Positions 15,151-21,546 of a stretch of 64,000 nt of DNA are shown here, one piece after another. Both the position numbers and the translations under genes were made by a program. The stretch is from Erythrobacter crassostreae (lineage in GTDB: Bacteria > Pseudomonadota > Alphaproteobacteria > Sphingomonadales > Sphingomonadaceae), in assembly GCF_019204045.1 (NCBI RefSeq), contig NZ_JAGSPC010000001.1:434001-498000 (forward strand), given 5' to 3'. Under the pieces are notes generated by a model that saw nothing but the letters and a program-made list of their open reading frames with translations, had not been told where the DNA came from and ran no database searches. The stretch's first letter is position 1. Each line of letters starts with the position of its first letter.

Positions 15151-16386
15151 ATGACTGAAAACGCGACCACAGACACCGCGCCAAAAGGCGATCTGTTCTC
15201 AAAATTCGATGACATCATCCAGACCCGGGAGACATTGCTCGCGAGCGGCGTCGAAGACCCGTACAATCTGGTCATGGAAAAGGTGCTCTCGCCAACCCGC
15301 GCAATTTGCAACGGGCGCGATACGATCCTGCTCGGCACATACAATTATATGGGTATGACGTTTGACCCCGACGTCCTCGATGCGGGAAAACAAGCGCTCG
15401 CTGATTACGGGTCCGGAACAACCGGCAGCCGCGTTCTAAATGGCACGTTTCAAGGCCACAAAGAGTGCGAAGACGCGCTCAAAGAGTTTTACGGCATGGA
15501 CCATGCCATGGTGTTCTCAACCGGTTATCAGGCCAATCTTGGGATCATCTCGACGATCGCTGGTAAGGGCGATTATGTCATCCTCGATATTGATAGCCAT
15601 GCATCGATCTATGACGGTTGTGCGATGGGCAATGCCGAAATCGTGCCTTTCCGCCACAACGATATCGAAGCACTGGAAAAGCGCCTGCGCCGCATCCCCG
15701 AAGGTGCTGGCAAACTGGTCATCCTCGAAGGTGTTTATTCGATGATGGGTGACGTTGCCCCGCTCAAAGAGATGATTGCAATCTCCAAGAAGTACGGCGC
15801 CATGGTACTAGTGGATGAAGCTCACTCCATGGGCTTCATCGGTGAGAACGGGCGCGGTGTCGCCGAAGAGCAAGGCGTCATGGACGATTGCGATTTCATC
15901 ATTGGCACGTTTTCAAAAAGCGTAGGAACGGTTGGTGGCTTTTGCGTTTCCAACCACCCGAAATTCGAAATCATGCGGCTCGTCTGTCGTCCCTATGTAT
16001 TCACGGCCAGTCTCCCGCCGAGCGTTGTTGCTACATCTGCGACGTCGATCCGCAAGCTGATGCATGGATCGAACAAGCGGGCGCATCTCTGGGAGAATTC
16101 GAAAGTCCTGCACAAAGGCCTGCGTGATCTAGGTTTTGAACTGGGGACACCAGAGGCTCAGAGCGCGATCATTGCAGTGATTATGCCAGACCTGCAGCAG
16201 GGGGCCATGATGTGGGAGGCTCTGCTAAAAGAAGGACTGTACGTCAATCTGGCGCGCCCGCCTGCGACGCCAGCGGGTATGACCTTACTGCGCTGTTCGC
16301 TATGCGCCGAGCACTCCGCCGAGGAAGTCCAAACGATCCTTGCAATGTTTGAACGTGCCGGCAAAGCTGTCGGCATTATCAGCTAG
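15151..16386 (+). CDS. spt: Serine palmitoyltransferase
   Basis: Condenses L-serine with a C16 acyl thioester to 3-ketodihydrosphingosine, the first step of sphingolipid synthesis. The 411-residue alpha-oxoamine synthase shows YGSGTTGSRVLNGT (86-99), the PLP-stacking His150 in DIDSHASI, VDEAHSMG (221-228) and the Schiff-base Lys256 in GTFSKSVGTVGG. The preceding ACP gene and the absence of biotin genes favour SPT over KBL or BioF. This is a hallmark gene of Sphingomonadales. Confidence 0.93.
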   Translation: MTENATTDTAPKGDLFSKFDDIIQTRETLLASGVEDPYNLVMEKVLSPTRAICNGRDTILLGTYNYMGMTFDPDVLDAGKQALADYGSGTTGSRVLNGTFQGHKECEDALKEFYGMDHAMVFSTGYQANLGIISTIAGKGDYVILDIDSHASIYDGCAMGNAEIVPFRHNDIEALEKRLRRIPEGAGKLVILEGVYSMMGDVAPLKEMIAISKKYGAMVLVDEAHSMGFIGENGRGVAEEQGVMDDCDFIIGTFSKSVGTVGGFCVSNHPKFEIMRLVCRPYVFTASLPPSVVATSATSIRKLMHGSNKRAHLWENSKVLHKGLRDLGFELGTPEAQSAIIAVIMPDLQQGAMMWEALLKEGLYVNLARPPATPAGMTLLRCSLCAEHSAEEVQTILAMFERAGKAVGIIS

Positions 16387-16401
16387 TTTTAGCTTCGACC
16401 C

Positions 16402-17052
16402 TTAGGCACCGCGCACCTCAGTCACAGCATCGCAGGCGTTTTCTGACGTTGCATCGTCGTTTCCGCCGGCCAGCTGCGTGAAGGCTATAAAGCCTCCGAC
16501 GACAAGCACGACAAATACCGTCGTGACTGCGCCGAGATACTTATCGATAATAGCTTTGATCGGCGCGCCGAAGACCTGAAACAGAATCCCGACAATCATA
16601 AATATCAGCGCGCGGCCAGCGATTGCGGCCAGCGTGAAAGTCAGCAGGTTCATTTCGATGAAGCCTGCGGTAATCGTCATGAGTTTGAATGGTACGGGTG
16701 TGCCTGCGGCGAAAAAGACAGCAAGCGCCCCCTGCTCGCGAATATAGCAGGCCGCCACGGGGAAGCTTTCGGTCAGCCCGAGCATTCCGATCATCCATGC
16801 GCCCACGGCTTCATAAAGGAAGTAGCCGATCGCGTACCCAAGCAGTCCACCAAGCACAGATGAGACCGTAGCAATCACGGCAAAACGGATCGCCTTCTTG
16901 GGCTCGGCCAGACACATCAAACCCAAAAGGGGATGCGGCGGAATCGGAAAGAAACTGGATTCGATGAAACAGAAGAAAGCGAGCCACCACACCGCTTTCG
17001 GGTGTGCCGCTTTTTCCATTGTCCAATCGTATAATGCACGCAGCCAAGCCAA
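16402..17052 (-). CDS. YqaA/DedA-family membrane protein (VTT domain)
   Basis: A 216-residue polytopic inner-membrane protein. It starts with RALYDWTMEKAAHPKAVWWL, then has FIESSFFPIPPHPLL, a re-entrant DedA-type motif, and GTPVPFKLMTITAGF, the second half-motif; further helices follow to about residue 200. DedA proteins take part in lipid flipping and membrane homeostasis; the precise activity here is unknown. Start is TTG at 17052 (TAGGAA about 10 bases upstream); the ATG at 17019 would cut the conserved RxLYDW segment. Converges with spt, 15 bp apart. Confidence 0.82.
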   Translation of the reverse strand: MAWLRALYDWTMEKAAHPKAVWWLAFFCFIESSFFPIPPHPLLGLMCLAEPKKAIRFAVIATVSSVLGGLLGYAIGYFLYEAVGAWMIGMLGLTESFPVAACYIREQGALAVFFAAGTPVPFKLMTITAGFIEMNLLTFTLAAIAGRALIFMIVGILFQVFGAPIKAIIDKYLGAVTTVFVVLVVGGFIAFTQLAGGNDDATSENACDAVTEVRGA

Positions 17053-17116
17053 AATCGAATGTTCCTATCCGGTGGTGAGGCAAGGGGTTAGGCGAGCCTC
17101 CCAAAGGGTGCAAGCG

Positions 17117-17177
17117 CCAAATAACGAACCTATTTGGTACTTTGTCATTGACATTGTCACGCTCTCTGGTTAGAGAG
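17117..17177. promoter_or_regulatory. Cluster of short inverted repeats between yqaA and the transposase
   Basis: Three symmetrical elements follow each other: CCAAATA-acgaacc-TATTTGG (17117-17137, perfect seven-base arms), TGTCA-t-TGACA-t-TGTCA (17143-17159, alternating pentamers with six-base period), and CTCTCT-ggtt-AGAGAG (17162-17177). They lie upstream of both divergent genes. They may be operators of yqaA or part of the left end of the IS1595 element. Confidence 0.4.
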
Positions 17178-17261
17178 GGGCATAGTCGAAAAATAGGGCG
17201 ATTGTGTACTTTACAAACCCAACCTTTCTCCGTATAAGAATGGGGAAAGGAACAACGAACC

Positions 17262-18233
17262 ATGTCGGTACTATCCAGCCCCCATTTCCACGACGAAGCC
17301 AAGGCGTTTGAATACCTTGAGAGCATCGTGTGGGCGGACGGAATTGCCTGCCCAAAGTGCGGTGTTGTCGGCGGTCGTGTGTACGATCTGTCGGGCGTTC
17401 GCACCAAGCCGAGCAAAAAGCACCCTAAAGGCAAGGTTCGCCACGGTCTGAAAAAGTGCGGCGAATGCCGTAAGCAGTTCACCGTGAAAGTTGGCACCGT
17501 GTTTGAACACGCCCGCCTGCCCCTTACCAAGATGCTACAGGCGGTTCACCTGATGGTATCGAGCAAGAAGGGTATCAGCGCCCACCAGCTTAGCCGCGTT
17601 CTCGAAGTCCAGTACAAGAGCGCGTGGTTCCTCTCGCACCGCATTCGTGAAGCTATGCGCTCCGGTGATCTGGCGCAGCCGTTCGGTTCTGGCGGCGGCG
17701 CGGTTGAAGTTGACGAGACCTATATCGGCTACAAGCGCGACTTCCCCATCAAGCAGGGTGTGAGCCACAAGCAGGCGGTTGTTGCGCTCGTTGACCGTGA
17801 CAGCGGTCAGAGTAAGTGGTTTCAGGTTGACCGTGCATCCATTGATGAAATCCACCCGATTGTACGTGACAACATCGCCCGCGAAGCCCGCCTAATGACG
17901 GACGAAGCCCTCGTGTACCGCACTGTGGGCCGCGAGTTCTCCGAGCATGGCACTACCAACCATGGCCGCGCTGAGTACGTAAGCCCCGAAGATCGCACCA
18001 TTCACACCAACACGGTTGAAGGCGCGTTCTCGATATTCAAGCGCGGTATGCGCGGTGTGTACCAGCATTGTCAGGAACACCACCTGCACCGCTACCTCGC
18101 TGAATTTGAGTTCCGCTATAACAACCGCGAGGCCAACGGCGTGAATGATCGTGGTCGGAGCGCGGCGGCGATAAAGGGTATCAGTGGCAAGCGATTGACC
18201 TATGGGTCAACTGACAGCCTTCAAAGCGCCTAA
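17262..18233 (+). mobile_element. IS1595-family transposase
   Basis: A 323-residue DDE-type transposase, apparently intact. It has the N-terminal zinc ribbon (C30-PK-C33 and C66-GE-C69), the catalytic start AVEVDETYIG (Asp151), a second aspartate in LMTDEALVYR, and the C-terminal TNTVEGAFSIFKRGMRG with HHLHRYLAEFEFRYNNR. These define the ISXO2/IS1595 group. GGGGAAAGGAA precedes the ATG. I could not identify convincing terminal inverted repeats; 8-bp copies of AACGAACC at 17123 and 18270 are of the right size for a target duplication but have no matching ends inside them. Confidence 0.9.
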
Positions 18234-18304
18234 ATCCAAAAGACGATTCCGGCGCAAGGGTAGGTGGCGAACGAACCGTTAAGGTGATAACTTCAAATTC
18301 GTTC

Positions 18305-18333
18305 TTGACGTAGGAATCGACGATTCCTACTAT
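18305..18333 (+). promoter_or_regulatory. Strong sigma-70 promoter with palindromic operator in the spacer
   Basis: TTGACG (18305-18310) and TACTAT (18328-18333) are separated by exactly 17 bp. The spacer is a perfect palindrome, GTAGGAATCG-A-CGATTCCTAC (18310-18330), overlapping the last base of the -35 and the first half of the -10 element. A dimeric repressor bound there would exclude polymerase. Confidence 0.7.
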
Positions 18334-18339
18334 CTAGCT

Positions 18340-18403
18340 AATCCGGCTGCGGTCGGAGGGAGAACGTGTTACGCGTTCAGCGGGGGCTTTAGGCCCCCGT
18401 TTT
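18340..18403 (+). ncRNA. Candidate small RNA or leader-peptide transcript
   Basis: A transcript from the promoter at 18305 would be about 65 nt. It would contain a purine-rich GGAGGGAG (18355-18362), a hairpin GAACGTG-TTA-CGCGTTC (18362-18378, one G-T pair), and end at the terminator 18381-18403. GGAGGG is also spaced five bases from a GTG opening an eight-codon frame ending TAG at 18392 inside the terminator stem, so it may encode a leader peptide rather than act as RNA. No plus-strand gene follows closely: the next is at 19213. Confidence 0.5.
18381..18403 (+). terminator. Intrinsic terminator
   Basis: CGGGGGC-TTTAG-GCCCCCG followed by TTTT. It closes the short transcript from the 18305 promoter and lies just beyond the stop of the convergent DUF3800 gene. 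Confidence 0.85.
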
Positions 18404-18407
18404 CCTG

Positions 18408-19211
18408 TTAGGACGGCAGCCACTTTAGCCCCCAACCATCAATCAGATCAGTTTTGGGTTTTCTTGCAAGCTTGCTCTCTTTGAGAACGTCAACCAACCT
18501 CGCACCATATCCTGTTGCAGGTGGCTCATTGAGTTTCTCCGTTTTCAAATATCGAAGGACGGGATGCGCGAGGGAAACAGCAAGCTGGTGGCCTGCGATA
18601 TCATCCTCCTTGCGACCAAACTTGATATGCTTGGATGTCAGGTACTTCTGCGCCGTTTCAGCTGTCACCGTAGAGTTCCCACGCTGCCAAAAGCGCTGAT
18701 AAGCAGCCTTGAGCCTCTTGTCGGCAAATTTACCTCGCGACTCTACCAAGACATCGCCCTGAAAATTGTGGCGCTTCAACCATTTCACGAAACGTTCAAG
18801 CAACATTTCCAAGCAGTAATGATATGGATCATGTTGCCAGACGATGTACTTCTTTACGTGAGCATCTTTGTCGATGGCAGTGGCCATCGCTAAGTATGCA
18901 GATTCTTCTACAACCTTAGTCCAACGTCTCTCAAATTCCATCGCGAGAAATGGATCTGATTTCAATTTCTCAAACGGTGCTTCGCCCCTTACCATTTCAC
19001 GGCGGTGTAATATGACAGGGCTCTCTTGCGAATGATCGAAAAGCTCTGTTTTTAAATCGAAGACCGTCTGGGTGAAGCTCTTGTCATGAGTCTCCTGAAG
19101 CATCACAATACCCATCAGGCAAAGAAACCTATCGATGTGCGCTTTCTTTAGTGATTGGGTGCCAGTTTCATCGATGTAGAGACGATAACGCTTGGAAGGG
19201 TGAATAAACAT
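18408..19211 (-). CDS. DUF3800 domain protein
   Basis: A 267-residue protein with the RNase H-like DUF3800 signature: YRLYIDETGTQSL (Asp-Glu near residues 10-12), an internal VESRGKFADKRL segment and DIAGHQLAVSLAHPVLRYL toward the C-terminus, which together supply the acidic residues of the predicted active site. Function is unestablished; the family is frequent on mobile and defence islands. The ATG at 19211 is one base from the ATG of a divergent 51-codon gene, so the 5' ends of the two genes face each other with no spacer. Context: IS1595 on one side, GTA remnant on the other. Confidence 0.82.
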   Translation of the reverse strand: MFIHPSKRYRLYIDETGTQSLKKAHIDRFLCLMGIVMLQETHDKSFTQTVFDLKTELFDHSQESPVILHRREMVRGEAPFEKLKSDPFLAMEFERRWTKVVEESAYLAMATAIDKDAHVKKYIVWQHDPYHYCLEMLLERFVKWLKRHNFQGDVLVESRGKFADKRLKAAYQRFWQRGNSTVTAETAQKYLTSKHIKFGRKEDDIAGHQLAVSLAHPVLRYLKTEKLNEPPATGYGARLVDVLKESKLARKPKTDLIDGWGLKWLPS

Positions 19212-19212
19212 T

Positions 19213-19368
19213 ATGGCGGAACATCCTAGCAACGCCAAAAAGAGTCAACTCGATAAGTTCAAAGAAGCCGCACGCGAACTCGAATGCGACGACGACGAAA
19301 AACGGTTTGCGGATCGCCTCGGCAAGCTAACCAAGCCTCTGCCCACTGGGGATAAAATGAAAGACTGA
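19213..19368 (+). CDS. 51-residue hypothetical protein divergent from DUF3800
   Basis: A short gene starting MAEHPSNAKKSQLDKF and ending in KPLPTGDKMKD. It has a charged helical middle (FKEAARELECDDDEKRFADR) with an acidic patch, and no signal peptide or membrane segment. It overlaps none of its neighbours but its start abuts the DUF3800 start (CAT-T-ATG at 19209-19215), so its ribosome site must lie within the first codons of the opposite gene. The pattern of charged residues and stop placement look coding; function unknown. It could be a partner or regulator of the DUF3800 protein. Confidence 0.6.
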   Translation: MAEHPSNAKKSQLDKFKEAARELECDDDEKRFADRLGKLTKPLPTGDKMKD

Positions 19369-19507
19369 CTCGCATTTCGCTGCATGCCGTGGATTCATGG
19401 TGGCGGTTCAAACACCTATGGCGCTGTCGAGCCTTTGACAGCGGGAGGCGCACACGGCGTCTTCGGGTGAACGGACCAACCGTTTGCGCTCAATAAGGAG
19501 AAATCCC

Positions 19508-19642
19508 ATGAGCAAGAACACCCACCAGCGGGCACGTAGCGCCATTTCAGGCCGCATCGTGACTCTGGCACATGCAAAACGCAGTCCTCACACGACTGTC
19601 GTTGAGCAATACAAGACGGGCAAGAAGGGTCCAAAGAACTAA
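19508..19642 (+). CDS. 44-residue basic hypothetical protein
   Basis: Starts MSKNTHQRARSAISGRIVTL and ends in YKTGKKGPKN; strongly basic with no acidic cluster, no signal peptide. A good AAGGAG (19496-19501) precedes the ATG by seven bases, and an intrinsic terminator follows 26 bases after the stop, so this is a complete small transcription unit. Family not recognised. Composition would suit a nucleic-acid-binding peptide. Confidence 0.65.
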   Translation: MSKNTHQRARSAISGRIVTLAHAKRSPHTTVVEQYKTGKKGPKN

Positions 19643-19668
19643 CGTTCAAACCTTCAAACCTTGAATGG

Positions 19669-19699
19669 GGTCGTCGGGGGAAACCTCGGCGGCCTTTTT
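19669..19699 (+). terminator. Intrinsic terminator after the 44-residue gene
   Basis: Eleven-base stem with three G-T pairs, GGTCGTCGGGG against CCTCGGCGGCC around a GAAA-type loop, followed by TTTTT (19695-19699). Confidence 0.75.
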
Positions 19700-19956
19700 C
19701 CTTTGAATCAGACGTTGATTCCTGTGTCAACTTGTTCCTAAAAACCGGACATACTTCTAAACAGTCTTGCATCCTGTAGGACAGGATAAATAACCAATCT
19801 GGTGAAAAACCTGTTTCCTACAGTGTAACGCTGAGCCTATAGCAATGCACATGATGGGCGAATCGCAACGACGACGAGACGCTCTGATTTAACGCTAAAC
19901 GAGTGGTAACGCCGTTGACTTTGTCCCCGTCAGTTCCGTGGGTTTGTTAAATACAC
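19700..19956. other. Non-coding stretch with operator-like palindromes
   Basis: No ORF with a ribosome site is seen here. It contains ATCCTGT-AGG-ACAGGAT (19771-19787, perfect seven-base arms) and CCTGTTTCCTACAG (19810-19823), whose reverse strand repeats CTGTAGGA of the first. The same GTAGGA core forms the arms of the 18310 palindrome. A TTGACT at 19916-19921 could be a -35 element for the leader below, but I see no good -10. Confidence 0.45.
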
Positions 19957-20016
19957 AATCGCCAAAAATAGCGATTCGCCAGCAGGCAGCTTCCCGCTTC
20001 GGGGCGCTGCCTTTTT
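19957..20016 (+). ncRNA. Leader with hairpin and intrinsic terminator upstream of the TerS-like gene
   Basis: AATCGC-caaaaata-GCGATT (19957-19976) is followed by a strong terminator, GGCAGC-ttCCCG-ctt-CGGGgc-GCTGCC-TTTTT (19985-20016). The TerS-like gene starts 24 bases later, so transcripts entering from upstream would be terminated unless attenuation is relieved. Either a short RNA or an attenuator. Confidence 0.5.
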
Positions 20017-20039
20017 CGTTCCTGGATCGGAGAATGCTT

Positions 20040-20516
20040 ATGGCCGCCGCGGGAAGGCAGCGCACAAGGATTAAGAAGCAATTCAAAGAAGGTGACGGCA
20101 CAAAGCCGAACCGCCATTGGCGCAGCCTATTTCTCGACTATTTGGCAGAAAGCTCGAACGTTTCAGAATCGGCACGCAAGGCTAACATAAACCCCAGCCG
20201 GGCCTACAAAGTGCGCCGCGAGGAACCCGAATTTGCACGCCAATGGCTCGCTGCACTTTGGGAAGGATACATCCATCTGGAAATGGAAGTGCTGCGCCGT
20301 CTTCGCGAAGGCGACCAGCAGACCGAAGATTCCGACAAATACGATTTCGCAAACGCCATCCGCTTGCTCAATGTGCACCGCGAAAACGCAATTCGGGCGC
20401 AAGCAGAACAACGCAATGTGAGCGCAGCCGAAATTCGAGCTTCGATTGATCGAAAGGTCGAACGCATCCGGCTCAAAGTAAAAGCTGAAAAGCAACGTGC
20501 AGGTTCGGATACGTGA
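20040..20516 (+). CDS. GTA/phage small-terminase-like (TerS) protein
   Basis: About 158 residues with an N-terminal helix-turn-helix-like segment (LAESSNVSESARKANINPSRAYKVRREEPEF) and a long basic C-terminal helix (AEIRASIDRKVERIRLKVKAEKQR). This matches the gene preceding the large terminase in alphaproteobacterial GTA clusters. I start at ATG 20040, with GGAGA seven bases before it; the longer frame from 19938 runs through a terminator and is rejected. It overlaps the terminase start (GTGA, 20513-20516). Confidence 0.7.
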   Translation: MAAAGRQRTRIKKQFKEGDGTKPNRHWRSLFLDYLAESSNVSESARKANINPSRAYKVRREEPEFARQWLAALWEGYIHLEMEVLRRLREGDQQTEDSDKYDFANAIRLLNVHRENAIRAQAEQRNVSAAEIRASIDRKVERIRLKVKAEKQRAGSDT

Positions 20517-20957
20517 CACCAGGGCTTGATTGGCTCGCAGACCAACCGGCACGAGTCCGATCGCGTGTCGCAGAGGCACTAAATGGCGCTGAAAGGGCCG
20601 AGTTTGATTATCATTGGGGGATGTCAGCGCGCGCCGCGCAATTGCCACCATCAGAAGACTGGCGGCTTTGGCTCATCATGGCCGGGCGCGGGTTTGGTAA
20701 GACGCGCGCTGGCGCAGAATGGGTCCGCAATATTGCTGAAACGAATTGCAACGCACGGATCGCGCTCGTGTCCGCTTCCCTTTCGGAAGCGCGAGCTGTT
20801 ATGGTCGAAGGAGAGAGCGGCATCATTGCGTGTTCCCCGCCTGATCGTGCACCTGTTTTCGAAGCCTCTTTGCGCAGGCTACGGTGGCCCAATGGGGCCC
20901 AGGCGCAGCTATTCTCAGCGGCCGAGCCTGAGTCCTTGCGGGGGCCGCAGCACAGCC
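20513..20957 (+). pseudogene. Truncated GTA large terminase (N-terminal ATPase part)
   Basis: Starts at GTG 20513. The sequence has the Walker A motif LIMAGRGFGKTRAGAEWV, a following IALVSASLSEARAVM strand and the coupling segment PESLRGPQHSHA, all of the large terminase that packages DNA into GTA particles. Immediately after SHA, near 20957, homology stops and the frame continues into unrelated reading of the next gene until 21040. The acidic Walker B and the whole nuclease half (about two thirds of a normal 420-450-residue protein) are missing. It cannot package DNA. Confidence 0.85.
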
Positions 20958-21365
20958 ATGCTTGCCGGACAGGCTCAAAGAGAATTCTTCATCAATCAAG
21001 CGTTTGTGATGATCGATGGTATAATCCAATTCGGTGTTGACGATAGTCTTTCGGCTCCTCCCAGCTCTTCAAGCGACGGCGCAATTTTCAGGATTGCACC
21101 TGCTGCAACAGGCGACTGGGCCGGTAAAGATGATCAAATCGCAATGCGAATTTCAGGCGCGTGGAATTACTCGATACCGAAAGAAGGCATGCGGGTGTTT
21201 GACCGGTCAGCCCAACAATTCTTGCTCTTTAAGACAAGTTGGGTGGCGCCTGTTGAGCCGGAACTGCCTACTGGTGGCGCGGTGATTGATCAGGAAGCCA
21301 GAAGTGCCGTCGATGGGGTAATTCAAGCGCTTCGAAATGCAGGAATTTTTACATCCGCAACCTAA
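20958..21365 (+). pseudogene. Truncated DUF2793 gene of a GTA tail region
   Basis: From ATG 20958 the frame reads MLAGQAQREFFINQAF, then ends ...RNAGIFTSAT (135 residues). This is the DUF2793 protein found near the 3' end of GTA clusters in Sphingomonadales, where AGQAQKEFFVNEAL is preceded by about 12-15 residues (an LPLL-type leader) missing here. It could be translated from the ATG created or retained at the deletion point. All head, portal, capsid and tail genes that should lie between terminase and this gene are absent. Confidence 0.78.
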
Positions 21366-21367
21366 CG

Positions 21368-21394
21368 AATCAGAACTTTTGAGATCTGATTTTT
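21368..21394 (+). terminator. Intrinsic terminator after the GTA remnant
   Basis: AATCAGA-acttttgaga-TCTGATT followed by TTT; seven-base perfect stem located directly after the DUF2793 stop. Confidence 0.6.
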
Positions 21395-21479
21395 GCATTA
21401 TCTGCAATTCAGGCTTCGATTTTTCCCCGTTGAGCACCTTATAGCGGCATTCTTGCAACAGTTTCGGGCCATTGATTGC

Positions 21480-21508
21480 TTGCGACTTTTTTGTCGAGAA
21501 GTTAGATA
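21480..21508 (+). promoter_or_regulatory. Probable sigma-70 promoter of the ompA-like gene
   Basis: TTGCGA (21480-21485), 17 bp, TAGATA (21503-21508); transcription would start about 35 bases before the ATG at 21547, and AAAAGGGG gives the ribosome site. Confidence 0.45.
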
Positions 21509-21546
21509 CGCCTAGTGCCTCAATCCTATAAAAGGGGAAATTAGAA

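Noticed and set aside
16811-17530. 239-codon open frame antisense to yqaA start and the transposase
   Set aside because: No ribosome site, composition of a shadow frame, and both opposite genes are clearly real.
13777-18269. AGGGTAGGTGGCG occurring at 13777 and 18257
   Set aside because: Thirteen-base repeats are expected by chance many times in 64 kb; no wider similarity.
17123-18277. AACGAACC direct repeats as IS1595 target duplication
   Set aside because: Right length, but the sequences just inside are not inverted repeats of each other; an 8-mer match in such windows is likely by chance.
19400-19425. GGCGGTTCAAACACC as a tRNA T-arm
   Set aside because: No acceptor, D or anticodon arms can be built around it. 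I found no tRNA or rRNA gene in the window.
19938-20039. N-terminal extension of the TerS-like protein
   Set aside because: It would be translated through a strong terminator hairpin, and the ATG at 20040 has a good ribosome site.
18234-21366. Active prophage
   Set aside because: No integrase, repressor, capsid or tail genes; the terminase pieces are better explained as a GTA remnant.
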